A stretch of 64,000 nt of DNA from Incurvaria masculella (Eukaryota; Arthropoda; Insecta; Lepidoptera; Incurvariidae): contig OX335643.1 of NCBI GenBank assembly GCA_946894095.1, positions 3,893,036-3,957,035 on the forward strand, written 5' to 3'. The notes beneath the pieces are model-generated. The model made no database searches and was not told the origin of the DNA. It was given only the letters and a program-made list of their open reading frames with translations. Within the stretch, counting starts at the first letter, position 1, and each line of letters starts with the position of its first letter. The translations under genes were made by a program, and so were the position numbers. Positions 43,801 through 50,999 of this stretch are shown one piece after another.

Positions 43801-44964
43801 GCGCCCTGGGACCTTCTCTGTTTCAAAGAATAAGACAGGCTCCGTGATGAGGAAGATGCAACATGTCCACAAAAAAGACAATGTGCATAGTGTATGATTT
43901 GGTAAGATTTACGAAAATTTTAATTTCAAAACGACTTATAGCTAAAAGTAAACCACGACCGCTGTAGTCAAAAATCTAACAAAAACCAAATAGATCATAA
44001 ATATTGATTAAATAAGCTATGTCTGATGACTAATCTTTTTACGATGTTCTTACTTTATCATTGCGTAATCCACCTCCAAAGTTATCGTATAAAACGCGCG
44101 AAAAATTCGAACTTTCGGACCTTACAACTTAGAAACCATACACAATTTTACAATGCCAATGGTCATCAGACATCTAGTTCGATCAAATCAAGCTATTTTG
44201 GGCAAAATTTTGGATCTCTGACAAAAAATATGGGCGTGATCTTCTTTCCCCTTTTGTATGGGGAGGTGAGCGGGTTGGGCCACCTTAAGAACCCGCTGTC
44301 GTGAAAGCAGAAGCAAATTTAAGGAAATCCATCCTTTGTCCATTGCCTTCCAAAACTGTGCCTTACAGTTTTGCACGGCGATTGCCTCTTTCAGGCTCTA
44401 ACGGTTCCCAACCCCTAAAAGTTGACAGATTTTAATTTAAAAAAAATCACTTGAGAAAGCTTCATTCTATGTCTGTATGTTTTTCTTTTTTCGTTAAAAA
44501 ACTAAAATGAGGGTATTAAAAGTTTTTTCAATGTATTTAGAGAAAGGTATATTAAAAAGACTAAAACATACAGATGTATGTAGATTTTGAAGATATATTT
44601 TAAAATCCTAAATTGCAAGTAAAATGTTAAGAGCATGATAACAATTATCACCTGAAGGATGGGGAATTCATAGGGTAATGTTTCTCTTAAAGCGGTTGCC
44701 AAAGAGTTTTCCAAATGGTATTTCAATTATTCAAGGTTTTCCGTCGAGAAAATCGCTCCGACGACTGCTATGAAACCGGTTTTTTTGACTGAAAGAATCG
44801 CAGAGACCCCAAGAATAGGCCTAACTAAAGAGCCCTCGTCATTATTGGTACGAGACGGAAGGCCAGCCCACCTCCTTGGTATCCAAGTGTCCCTCCACCC
44901 ACTTGCCGCTCGCCAGGAGGCAGCAGGAGGCCAGCCAGCATGTCCATAGCAACCAGGATCGCAT
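22708..44964 (-). CDS. TMEM145/GPR180-like seven-transmembrane GOLD-domain receptor, 13-14 exons
   Basis: Exons in coding order: 44964-44872, 43647-43498, 30044-29908, 29400-29091, 28784-28584, 27726-27642, 26874-26653, 26187-26015, 25921-25790, 25615-25454, 24880-24817, 24713-24611, then 24160-23482 spliced to 22866-22708 (or 24160-23470 unspliced). Both versions keep frame (889 or 840 residues). Exon 1 gives a signal peptide rich in Leu, Trp and Cys. The lumenal or extracellular region has FLARFCFLS, LLLYYDDESQWPSVY and RSARERWWFIAVSNC, as in TMEM145. The seven helices carry HLLHTTYKLF, LMAKGYTITRARL, YESPAGYGL and FPEK, followed by NKNFPYHVRTTQI and a long polar tail. The family acts in membranes of the secretory pathway or cell surface; its molecular role is poorly known. 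The 310-bp exon adds a Thr/Pro-rich insert with several N-glycosylation sequons. The 13.4-kb second intron holds the Gypsy element. Confidence 0.88.
23172..23326 (+). repeat. Short SINE with 5S-like head
   Basis: A head of the same type as at 1797-2165 (GCCTCGGTAGCCCAGTGACG, AAGCAACTCTGAGCGCGGTT, TAGATGGATGACCGTTTG) is followed almost directly by an A-rich tail (ACATAAAAAAAA) and lacks the shared body. It lies in the intron between the last two exons of the TMEM145-like gene. Confidence 0.6.
24309..24445. repeat. Degenerate interstitial telomeric repeat (CCTAA)n
   Basis: Many imperfect units of CCTAA or CCTAAACCTAA, the complement of the insect telomere repeat TTAGG. It lies in the intron between exons 24160 and 24611 of the TMEM145-like gene. 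Confidence 0.75.
25222..25431 (-). pseudogene. Decayed partial copy of exon 25454-25615
   Basis: Just downstream (coding sense) of the exon, the text GGATGGCGATGTGTCCGGTG, AAGCTGATGAGCAGCAGCAC, GGCGGTGACCACG, then CACTTGTCG and GTCAGGATGAACAG repeats the exon with indels that break its frame. The left part (25222-25270) contains a further short repeat of the flank (AGCATAGCGT, TATGGAA). Confidence 0.8.
26197..26255 (-). pseudogene. Partial copy of the 5' end of exon 26015-26187
   Basis: Directly upstream (coding sense) of the acceptor, the DNA encodes ALSEMTLLVVLMLM, close to the exon's own start GVSEMTFLLVLVLM, and has its own CCAG acceptor-like end. It looks like a tandem duplication of the exon's 5' part. 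The 26187 acceptor keeps phase with the upstream exon and was chosen for the gene model. Confidence 0.65.
26315..26625 (-). repeat. SINE, tRNA-headed type, decayed
   Basis: The minus strand shows a head region with GGTTCAAATTCCC, a middle region with the CACTAATGCGAGCTGTTTCA relative, and the 3' body (CATTGAACTGGATGGAAAA in plus sense, TATTAGCCGAACACACC). It lies in a TMEM145-like intron. Confidence 0.6.
27267..27414 (+). other. Exon-like open frame of unknown origin
   Basis: On the strand opposite the host gene, 49 codons are open between an acceptor (TTGCCTTTCAG) and a perfect donor (G|GTGAGT). The product includes GNLVLVICSPEKFQ followed by a very basic Arg-rich stretch. I do not recognise the family. 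It could be a stray exon of a nested gene, a transposon relic or chance. Confidence 0.3.
27780..28500. other. Intronic segment with fragmentary open frames, unidentified
   Basis: Between exons 27642-27726 and 28584-28784, GC content and open frames rise on both strands. A minus-strand frame at about 28450-28290 reads FTDPIYEGSAECVGSYFRN. It resembles the remains of a protein-coding mobile element, but no family could be named. Confidence 0.3.
29549..29810. mobile_element. GGTTCCGTACC-type lepidopteran repeat, copy 1 of 3
   Basis: It begins with GATTCCGTATCCAAAGGGTG and AAAACGGAACCCTATTA, has a CCGTCCGTCCGTACGTCCGT tract, GGGCTGTATCTCATAAACCG, and ends TACGATGGTACGGAACCCTT then CGCACTTGGCCGG. 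Other copies are at 48952 and 61686. It lies between exons 29091-29400 and 29908-30044 and creates a misleading long minus-strand open frame there. Confidence 0.8.
30447..31831 (+). repeat. 5' LTR of the Gypsy element
   Basis: Starts TGTAGCGTCCGCCGCG and ends AACAAGGCTACA. It contains a 68-bp tandem duplication (30519-30586 and 30628-30695; GACAAGGACGCAAC, GATGCTGCACCGGATCTCG). A 138-codon open frame inside it is not supported as a gene. Confidence 0.95.
31834..31848 (+). other. Primer-binding site
   Basis: TGGCACCCGAACTGG starts two bases after the 5' LTR. TGG is the complement of a tRNA CCA end, so minus-strand synthesis should be primed by a tRNA whose 3' end is complementary; I did not identify which. 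Confidence 0.75.
32619..33962 (+). CDS. gag: Gypsy Gag protein
   Basis: A 447-residue frame from ATG 32619, 787 bp after the LTR. Residues about 90-230 form a retrotransposon Gag capsid-type region (GTALKWFRTV, FLSLKQKPNQK-like LRSLKQKPNQ). A CCHC zinc knuckle is at about 268 (CLKCKNTGHSFKNC), followed by a Cys-rich partner CFDCGKLNVTSKNCPTC without the His. The C-terminus is Asn, Gln, Tyr and Pro rich. Gag would form the particle and bind the element RNA. The last codons overlap the slippery site for Gag-Pol. Confidence 0.93.
   Translation: MESQDHSVCIDMPEDQLMMYDNQSINSQSEVNVVTRSGGDYGPSFFSLDNDSNQSSSSTVVKPEGLHENCVFNKHYYNLSSWNLKYSGETDVREFIARVEELTYARKSNYDIVLRCFIDLLSGTALKWFRTVRDGVANWDQLKKALLEEYDNIDYVFDTESRIRSLKQKPNQKLLDFVTDVNDLANKIKGQISDIMLFEIIKRNMLPKYNQCLIYGTIKNTCDLLAYGKKIERFNNEAPFSNIKSEVSKVNSYIPKAETVSTSNANACLKCKNTGHSFKNCPNILIPICFDCGKLNVTSKNCPTCAAKGNQNSRSTPQPHSRFTSRAEASHQRSGQQYPPWYNNNAGQFSVRQQNPPTYINNANNNNFNGGQYPRFRPVYSGQYNNSYRPRGQQYRPYFPNASHPPATHFHSSNYADSARELPHNNIRAIEAPPSPPQSSASHTKNG
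33950..33956 (+). promoter_or_regulatory. Programmed -1 ribosomal frameshift site
   Basis: The heptamer A AAA AAC sits in the gag frame in the canonical X XXY YYZ register, two codons before the gag stop (33960-33962). Pol is open in the -1 frame through this point and has no ATG of its own near its start. The downstream stem-loop or pseudoknot was not resolved by eye. Confidence 0.75.
34043..37531 (+). CDS. pol: Gypsy Pol polyprotein
   Basis: At least 1162 residues, open upstream to the frameshift site at 33950. Counting from 34043: aspartic protease LLDSGAEINVFG (Asp27); reverse transcriptase about 320-500 with IDLSKAFLQLPL, PFGLSNAPQNLQRL and catalytic YLDD (Asp474-475); RNase H about 610-740 with HCDAS, TTERELLSIV and TDHESLKWL; integrase with an HHCC zinc region (about 815-860, SCEVC) and DDE core (LSCDLIGPL, SDNGVQFVS, PQNNPVERHNRT). 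The order PR-RT-RH-IN is that of Ty3/Gypsy, not Copia. All motifs are uninterrupted. No chromodomain was seen in the C-terminus. Confidence 0.95.
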   Translation: MLSNQHGDRRPYVHFKLNNKDFTALLDSGAEINVFGNNSHLEILNMGYTLDKSKICSASTADGTKQFSPGSIHCNIVVDGIEIPLTFEVIPEIKSDCILGTEFWEKSGLSKKISGCINKKITFSIPSEFQISSLNIDGAIKKIKDIISSLDIIKSKISSFNSPRSSKHYKLLDESLTKLLLALDDIPSNNNPDIKSARKIAVASVQESIDVLERKAYRPNSPPPTLPTYVPLAPVGETKPSSGALNATHHAQSAQPPHSVSNAQQLHSISNSSNCKLSPDEQLILNKTIEKFESISFEKCGLGRTHLLEYEIDTEGPPIKQRFYRMSPYKQKLVDQLIDEMIDLDVLEPSSSPWASPVLVVPKKDNSFRLCMDSRKLNAVTKKCSYPLPRIDNILDNLKDAKYISSIDLSKAFLQLPLAESAKEKTAIISQGRGLLQFKVVPFGLSNAPQNLQRLVDALLPGAEFDDHVFGYLDDLIIISNNFADHISYLDKVYERLHFANLTVNLKKCEFLKSELKYLGYVINEFGLKTDPAKVEAVKNFPTPKCVKDVRSFLGLASYYRRFIKNFSTIAAPLSNLTSSISEKYSKFNWTPEAEAAFVKLKSALTSAPVLCVPNFEAPFFLHCDASLVGIGSAVVQKDANFQEHPVAYYSRTLTKQEQGFSTTERELLSIVEATTHFRHYLEGTHFTIVTDHESLKWLYKLENPTGRLARWSTRLSQFSFDIVHKKGKLHVVPDALSRIKIESVNSSNPNVPITDEWFLKIKNSIQKSPASYPNFRLEDDKLFRFCKPKFNLLNSFSWKEVIPADHIKQLVTATHESPLSAHLGPFKCFKKLQLNYYWPNMFPSIKSILSSCEVCLAFKANNQLPHGKMLIQKKVYAPMQTLSCDLIGPLPRSYSGHAYLLTVVDIFSKFVWLCPLRKANSKSIIKFIENEIFLVYGVPYCMISDNGVQFVSNEFQALLKRYNIPKFFKNCVYFPQNNPVERHNRTIELAIASYVETDHRNWTKNLPKIQAALNSHVSLAHGFSPNFVMTGRELIFDGRFHKFADFTKLEELIIDGRDEWTTSLKSLASVFHQIQANLTQAYQANAKRYNLRRSVIHFNVGDIVWRRSHVQSDAAKFFSNKLAPRFIKSVVLEKKSENTYILGNMDGSKAGLIHVSDIIKY
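37785..38412 (+). repeat. Array of seven covarying hairpins, each followed by AAGCCTTAT or a variant
   Basis: In the Gypsy 3' untranslated region, seven units share one plan: a 5-7 bp stem of varying sequence, a loop starting CGGT and ending AA (GAA in five of seven), the complementary stem, an AT-rich linker, then AAGCCTTAT (AAGCCCTAT in the second). Stems: CGTGCG/CGCACG (37785, 37819), CGTGAA/TTCACG (37857, 37880), CACGGA/TCCGTG (37914, 37934), GAACG/CGTTC (38159, 38176), GTGCG/CGCAC (38214, 38244), CGCAGGA/TCCTGCG (38280, 38301), TGGAGG/CCTCCA (38371, 38388). Motif starts: 37835, 37898, 37950, 38195, 38260, 38320, 38403. The pattern implies selection on RNA structure. Function unknown. Confidence 0.8.
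39730..39763 (+). repeat. Tetranucleotide repeat (TTAG)n
   Basis: About eight head-to-tail AGTT/TTAG units within the Gypsy 3' untranslated region. Confidence 0.85.
39900..40260 (+). repeat. Tandem array of 75-90 bp units in the Gypsy 3' region
   Basis: Four to five diverged units share CTTATTATTGAAAGTACACT, CAAGGACACAACTT and a TAATGTTT/TGATGTTT block. No coding sense is apparent. The rest of 38413-40687 is AT-rich or pyrimidine-rich untranslated DNA. Confidence 0.75.
40688..42072 (+). repeat. 3' LTR of the Gypsy element
   Basis: Same length as the 5' LTR, at a constant offset of 10241 bp, with no difference found on reading. It is preceded by T-rich DNA and AACCGGGTAT, not by the usual purine-rich tract. 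Confidence 0.95.
42650..43268. mobile_element. AACCGACTTC-type repeat with a large palindrome
   Basis: The left part (AACCGACTTCAAAAAAAGGA, GGTTATCAATTCGTCTGTAT, TTACCTCATAACTTTTGCC) is a text common in lepidopteran genomes. The right part (43031-43268) is a near-perfect inverted repeat: arms 43031-43121 and 43179-43268 of about 90 bp, starting AACCGACTTCAAGGAAAAAG. The loop holds five perfect TTAGG units (43126-43150). It lies in the intron between exons 29908-30044 and 43498-43647. Confidence 0.75.
43739..44288 (+). mobile_element. TTAA-flanked MITE, copy 2 of 3
   Basis: A 550-bp element with TTAA at both ends and inverted termini GGCGGCCCAACCCG / CGGGTTGGGCCACC. It lies in the first intron of the TMEM145-like gene. 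The internal text is nearly the same as the copy at 60430 (GACAGGCTCCGTGATGAGGA, TGGGCGTGATCTTCTTTCCC). Confidence 0.88.
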
Positions 44965-45076
44965 TATCGATTCACGGGAACTCCGTGAGGCACGCGACGG
45001 GGGGAGACATCTCGCCGGGAACCTGCGGAATAGTCGGATAGCCTGCCGACGTTTGGGCCTATTGTACCACTGTTCG

Positions 45077-45380
45077 TTAAGGCGACGTAGGACCCTAGAA
45101 CGACCGTAACTAACGTAAACTAAAAAGCTTTAGTTTCCATTTTTTATGCATATGTGTTTATCGGAAAATGTTGACATAAACGCGCATCAAAGTTTCTGAT
45201 ATTAATTTAAGCCTTGAATCTTAAGGACAACGGCCAATTTTTACAAGTCTAATTTATAAAATGGTTCAATGTCAAGTTTTTGCGATAATCATGTTTGCAT
45301 AAAAGTGCTTATTGTGGAAACTAAACATATAAAACGATAGCGTATCGGTTACCGTCGTTTTAGGGTCCTATGCCCCCTAA
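45077..45380. mobile_element. Short TIR element (MITE)
   Basis: A 304-bp stretch has inverted ends of about 33 bp: TTAAGGCGACGTAGGACCCT with AACGACCGTAAC on the left, and GTTACCGTCGTTTTAGGGTC with CTATGCCCCCTAA on the right. No coding sequence. It lies just upstream of the TMEM145-like start codon and could affect its promoter. Confidence 0.7.
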
Positions 45381-45595
45381 GGTGTCATAAGCTATCATAT
45401 AATGTACCCTGCAAAGCCTTTACAGCAAGCTCCGTCAATATGCCATATTTTCGAAAGGTGTGCAAATAAAACAAGTTATTATTTTAGCGAGAATTAATTG
45501 GTTGTTAAATCTATTAATTGATGTTAAAATACAGTCTCCAAGGAAGTATTTTATAATACAAATCTGGACTCATATTAAACAGATATTGACAGAAC

Positions 45596-46340
45596 TAGGT
45601 GGTAGGGTTAAGACCAGGTAGGTATTACCACTTTGGATGCAACTATGGTTGAAGCGGCATTGAAAATTGTCAGTGTTATTATTCCTGGAGGTCACGACAT
45701 TTTTGGTCACGATAAGGTAAATGGCTGAATCTGGGTTCACGTGTTAGAGACCAACCCTCTGATGTTTAATATGTCGGTCTGCCCGTGCCAAGTGGTTGCG
45801 TTTTCTAGATTGGCTATATAAAATAGATGCTGGTATGTACCTGCTGATGAATATACTGATTATCTGGAAACATTGATAACTATTAATTATGCAACAATAA
45901 CCTGACGGTTACTTAATTAAATACTTAAATATACCTAAAGTTATATCTGTAACCTAAATCGGCTATAACTACTAAATTCAACCAAAGATTTGTTCAGTTT
46001 TTGTATTGCTAGGCAAGTATGTATTGATACTTTCATGCTTCGTCATTTGCATCCATTTACCTTATCATATGTATGTAACGCAACCACTTGGAACAGGCAG
46101 ACTGACACATTTAGCTTCAGAGGGTTGTACTTTATCCCGTGAACCCAGTTTCAGCCATTTACGTTATCGTTACCATTTTTGTCGCGACCTCCTAGTCTAT
46201 ATCCTTTTGTTCAGTGTAGACTTGCTCCTACAGGGAAGGTCCTGGCATTACACCTTATTCCTTTGGGGAATGTAGTGTATTGGGCTAATATCATGACGGT
46301 AGTTTGGTGGTATTAGCCATCCATAACAGGTCGACCATAT
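45596..46340 (+). repeat. SINE split by a MITE
   Basis: The SINE middle body (GGTGGTAGGGTTAAGACC, GAAGCGGCATTGAAAATTGT) stops near 45685 and resumes at about 46196 (GTTCAGTGTAGACTTGCTCC, GGGAAGGTCCTGGCATTACA) through to ATTAGCCATCCATAACAGGT. The intervening DNA is the foldback MITE. Confidence 0.75.
45686..46195. mobile_element. Long-TIR foldback MITE, copy 2 of 2
   Basis: The left end CTGGAGGTCACGACATTTTT and right end TTTTTGTCGCGACCTCC match copy 1 at 10290-10845, as do the internal blocks ATGGCTGAATCTGGGTTCAC and GCAACCACTTGG. It inserted into a SINE. Confidence 0.82.
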
Positions 46341-46599
46341 TTTATAGTATTTCTGCTTGGCTTTAACAATTTCAACTTTATTTAGGGTTTTAATATGGTT
46401 ATTACTTGTTACGAAACGACAAGTTAGCATAACTAACTACCTACTTCAACTGGATACTATTTCCGTGCATGTCTTATTACATATACAATTTGAAAACAAA
46501 ATATTAAAATATGGTACAAAAATTTTGAATCATCAAAAAAACTTTTGAAAATGAATTAGCCACAACATCATTGATTAGGCATATTCAATATATTTTAAT

Positions 46600-48390
46600 T
46601 TATTATTGCATTTAAGACACTTTTTTTGTTTGCAAAAATTTTTTTCGGGCTGACACGACCCGTTAGGGAGAAGGACGACTAAGTATGAACAGAAAGCACC
46701 TACATAGGAGGGGAATTAAATAAAAAAAAACAAAAGAAAATCGATTGAATTAAGGCCTAGAAAAATATCTAACATTACTTGCACGACAAACTATACTAAA
46801 CATTGAATACGGATACCATAACAACTTTGAAGATCAGTGTTGGTTGCGATCAGAACATGCGAACATGAGAACGTCAATTGTAGAGAAATAATAAAAAAAC
46901 AGTTCATAAGAGCTTGGGATTACTCACTTATTTGGCGTCAACTCGTCGTGGACACTAACAGCGCAAAATATGCTCATGTTTTGGATATCGAGATCCCCAG
47001 TTGCCATGGTTACGTCGCCACACGCGATGCCAGGAATGAGGGTCGGCTTGTTCGCAAGTAACCTAATACTGCTGCCAACGAGGGTGTTTGCTCGTTGACT
47101 GCGACCAATAGAAAAATATCACGCGGTGGGTTAATACATAGTACTCTATTAGGCAGAGAATTATACAGGTTTCGGGATAGGTAGAACACAATTTGGGAAT
47201 AGAAAGTACTGAATATTAGAAGAAACATTAAAATAGAAAAGAATCCTCATAACTCAAATCGAAATTCCGATAATTTTACCTCGGTCAGCAACAAAATGGT
47301 ATGGAAACAGAGAAAAAATCTTAAGAATTTTGATTGTCTTGAGTGATTAGCATTTTTTCTTGACTAATACGATCTTACGAAATCAACAATCAATGCCATA
47401 TGCAACAACAGGTAATGTAGAATATCAGTTTATTTTGTAATATTTGTAAAGACACGCCTTCATAAGGCTAATGATAAAATATGACAAATCCGAGTGCAGT
47501 GTGCTGCCTGTGGATGATGAATAAACAACAACAACAACAACAATACAAACAGCAAGTCTATTCGTGCATTCAGTAATAGGAATCAGGAAACCTGAGATTT
47601 TCTTGACGAAAATATTCCCGAGCATAGTTTTTTTAATCAGTCAAGGCTTTTTGTAGAAAAACTCGCTTTGAAAATAGCTATAAAAGCGATTTTCTAGACT
47701 TAGGATTCCTGATTACTGAATGTCAGGAATAGACCTGCTGTATCCATTGTACCGCGCCGGGTCCAGCCATCGCCTCTTTCAATCATATTTTAGGGAGAGA
47801 GGTGACCCGATCCAAGCGTCACCGCAAGCAAGGAGCATAATGTGCGCTATTAGTAATATATAGTAATAACTAAGGCCTATTGTTTGTACAGATCAGACAA
47901 TAGGCAAATCCCTCTCACCAGCCCACGTGGTTGCTATTGATACGCTAGACGCCAGTTTTATCACGAGACAATTTTATTCTGTGCTAGTAATTCGCTGGCC
48001 ATGAGCTAGGGTAAACGCGTGGTGCGGACGACATATTGCAGTGGATCATACCTGTGTCGGTTACTGTTCGCGCTTTGTGTGCCAATTGTGCGGTACAATT
48101 GATTTCCGATACTTTCACATTTTATTAGTTTAACATTATTGGTAAAAGGTAAAAATCATAGTTATCATGCTAACAAGAAATAATTATTCACAATAACTAA
48201 CCGAGCTGGAAATATTATAAACGTGAGATGTTAATTGATTACAATAAAACCACGGCAACTGTTACTATTATATAAATTTCGAGTTTTTGGCGCTAAAATC
48301 AGCCTTCTTGACTAAAAGGTCAGTCAACTTTAGAAATTATTATTAAAAAATGGTATTGTTAGATAGTTTTTGTATTTAAAAAAGTTCTTT
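46600..48390. other. No gene recognised
   Basis: AT-rich DNA with an (AAC)n microsatellite at about 47525-47543. At about 47556-47745 there is a decayed copy of the GGAATCAGGAAACCTGAGAT foldback repeat seen intact at 48835-49354. Confidence 0.5.
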
Positions 48391-48399
48391 GTGTTTGGA

Positions 48400-48505
48400 C
48401 ATGAATGGCTGATGATTATTATGATAACTATTAGCACAACGCATCTCTTTGGGACTAGATGCCGTGCCAGGACCTCATGATGCGTGGCTACACAGAACCT
48501 GATGG
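48400..48505 (-). repeat. SINE 3' fragment
   Basis: Plus-strand text ACATGAATGGCTGATG, GGGACTAGATGCCGTGCCAG and GACCTCATGATGCGTGGCTA is the reverse complement of the SINE 3' body. Confidence 0.5.
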
Positions 48506-48834
48506 ATATGGACGACAACGTTGCCCTTCAACAATCGTTTTCTACGTCGCGTCAGCGTCGTTAGAGTTTTCGTAAACCAAATTAAAACATACAACTCGCT
48601 AATTACATCAAAAGATAAGATAAAAATATTAAAGATAAGTTCATCTCTTTACTGCATCATGCCCCGGCAGCATTCTTACATGCATAAACCTTAGATATAT
48701 TTATACAATTTTTTAGCTGTTACTTATAAACTCAGATCATCGTCTGAACAGTTATACAATGTTTTGTCCCTTTCTCTCGAATTCGAAAGTGCATATGTCA
48801 ATGCAAAGGACAAAACACTTCAGACGATGATCAG

Positions 48835-49354
48835 CAGGTCTATTCCTGGCATTCAGAAATCAGTAATCAGGAATCCTGAGTCTAGAAAGCCGCTTTTGTA
48901 GCGGTTTTAAAAGAGATTTTCTTCACAAAAATATTCCGGTGCATAGTTTTTAGGGTTCCGTACCCAAAGGGTGAAAACGGAACCCTATTACTAAGCCTCC
49001 GCTGTCCGTCCGTCCGTACGTCTGTCACAGGGCTGTATCTCATAAACCGCAATAGGTAGGCAGCTGAAATTTTCACAGAGTATGTATTTATTTTGCCGCT
49101 ATAACAACAAATAGGTAAAATAATAAAAAATAAACCCCCCATACAAAAAACGTGATTTTTTTGTGTTCAATCTTGTACGATGGTACGGAACCCTTCGTAT
49201 GCGAGTCCGACTCGCACTTGGCCGGTTTTTTTAAGCATTTAAGATTTTCCATAGAAAAACTCGCTTTAAAAATCGCTTTTCAAAGCGGTACAAACGGTTT
49301 TCTAGACTCAGGATTCCTGATTCCTGATTACCGAATGCCAGGAATAGACCTGCA
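48835..49354. mobile_element. Foldback repeat interrupted by a GGTTCCGTACC element
   Basis: The left arm (AGCAGGTCTATTCCTGGCAT, TCAGGAATCCTGAGTCTAG) and right arm (CTAGACTCAGGATTCCTGAT, AATGCCAGGAATAGACCTGC) are inverted copies. They are separated by an inserted element at 48952-49232. Decayed relatives lie at about 22060-22310, 44690-44825 and 47556-47745. Confidence 0.75.
48952..49232. mobile_element. GGTTCCGTACC-type repeat, copy 2 of 3
   Basis: Starts TAGGGTTCCGTACCCAAAGG, has the CCGTCCGTCCGTACGTCTGT tract and ends CGCACTTGGCCGG. It is inserted in the foldback repeat described for 48835-49354. Confidence 0.85.
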
Positions 49355-50039
49355 GGGTTTATTAGTAACAGGGATATACTCAGTAACTATCAAAGGTATA
49401 GATAGTTACCACTGATCAAAGAAAGTAACTATCCAGTATACTATCATGTCATACAAATTAACAAGTTTCGCTACGTTCTCGATCTTAAACATTTCACGAA
49501 CTCTATTATTATGTAGAGCAAAGTTAATTTCTCGTGGGTACTATAACTATTTAATAATAATCTAGAACCAAGTTTATGTCTCCTACGAATTCTCACACTT
49601 CCATTCTCTTGCCAAGTCTATTCATGCTACGCACTATGACACCCCCATTTTAGTTTGTTATCATTTAAAATAAGGCTATGTTTATTTAATGGTTATAACG
49701 TATCATTACACTACAAGCGATGCCATGTTATGTTATCATTTAAAAAATACCTTATAAATAAACCAGACGTATATATTCCATATCCTGAATTTAAGATTTT
49801 ATATAATATAGATAAATTGTATAATGTTAAAAGATGATGGGTTTGATATGATTAAATTATATTTTTTTCTTTTTAGAGAATTTACTGTTAATTATTTTCT
49901 TACTATTCATTATTGTTCTTCAATTGTATTGCTGAGCGCACTAATTATATTAGTAGAACAAAGAAAACCTTAAACCGACATCATCAGGTCATATCATCAG
50001 GTGTCACGAAAAAAAATTTGTCAAAGCATCAATACGAAT

Positions 50040-50135
50040 TTGTCCAGTTCGATGTAGCCGTATTAATATATGGCATGGCACTCATAGGGAACGCGGTAGA
50101 GGCATGTCCACGGCAATGACATAAGCCAGCCAGTC
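50040..50135 (+). repeat. SINE 3' fragment, decayed
   Basis: TCCAGTTCGATGTAGCCGTA and GGCATGGCACTCATAGGGAA match the SINE 3' body. The rest of 49355-51000 shows no gene. Confidence 0.45.
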
Positions 50136-50999
50136 GGTTAGTTAGTCATAGCTAATGTAGGACAAAAAAAACGTAATCTAAATCCAATATTAGCGTTTCT
50201 CTTAACTGAAATAATCGATTTCCTGACGTGACTCAGAGTATTTTGAGTTTAGATAAAGGGATATTTACTCAATAACTGAAAAAATACCTGTTAATATTCA
50301 TAACAAAATAAGTTGAGATGTTTATCACACACAGGCCATTTTTGCCCGCGGATACATTTACACTTTCGTCATTCGCCTATTTCGGATGTTAGTCTCCACT
50401 GTTAACATTACCGTCGACTTATTTGGAAATCAAACAAACCTTATATTATTACACCAACACAGAGCCATAATATCTTTACCAACTCAAAAGCGGAAATAAT
50501 TACATTGCATATGATATGTATGTACATGCGAACGTGGAGCAAGGACAAATAAATTAAAGAAAGACAGCTTTAAAAAAATAGTCGTCGGGGGTATACGGCT
50601 CATTACGGGAGGAGGGACTGTAGGAGAATTCCAAATTATGGGTATACAGCCGGTGGCGAAATTGGTAGACGCAATACCCGCGAATGGAATGTTTTACTGG
50701 GTCGGGTCCAGCCCTCCAGTATATTCGTAAAGTAGTTCCGTTTACTGGGCTCTTTCTTCAATTAATGTGTCCTTGCTTCACGGTTGATTATACACACATA
50801 CATGTCACATTCCATGAGAAAATTGCTCGGATAAGAAGTGAACGAACAATGAAAGTAAAGAACTCACTCTCTCATAATTTCTCTCATTTCTCTGCCGCAC
50901 TGCCAGGATATGGAACTGTCTGCCGGCGGATTTCTTTCCTCAAACCTATCCCAGGTGTTTGGGAGTGTTTAAAAGTTATTATTAAAATGTTTTAGGATA

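Noticed and set aside
50650..50690. Text resembling the 5' half of a bacterial or plastid tRNA-Leu (GGTGGCGAAATTGGTAGACG), with a weaker echo at 22005
   Set aside because: No anticodon stem, no canonical T arm and no acceptor pairing follow; the 22005 echo is shorter. Probably chance or an old tRNA-derived repeat.
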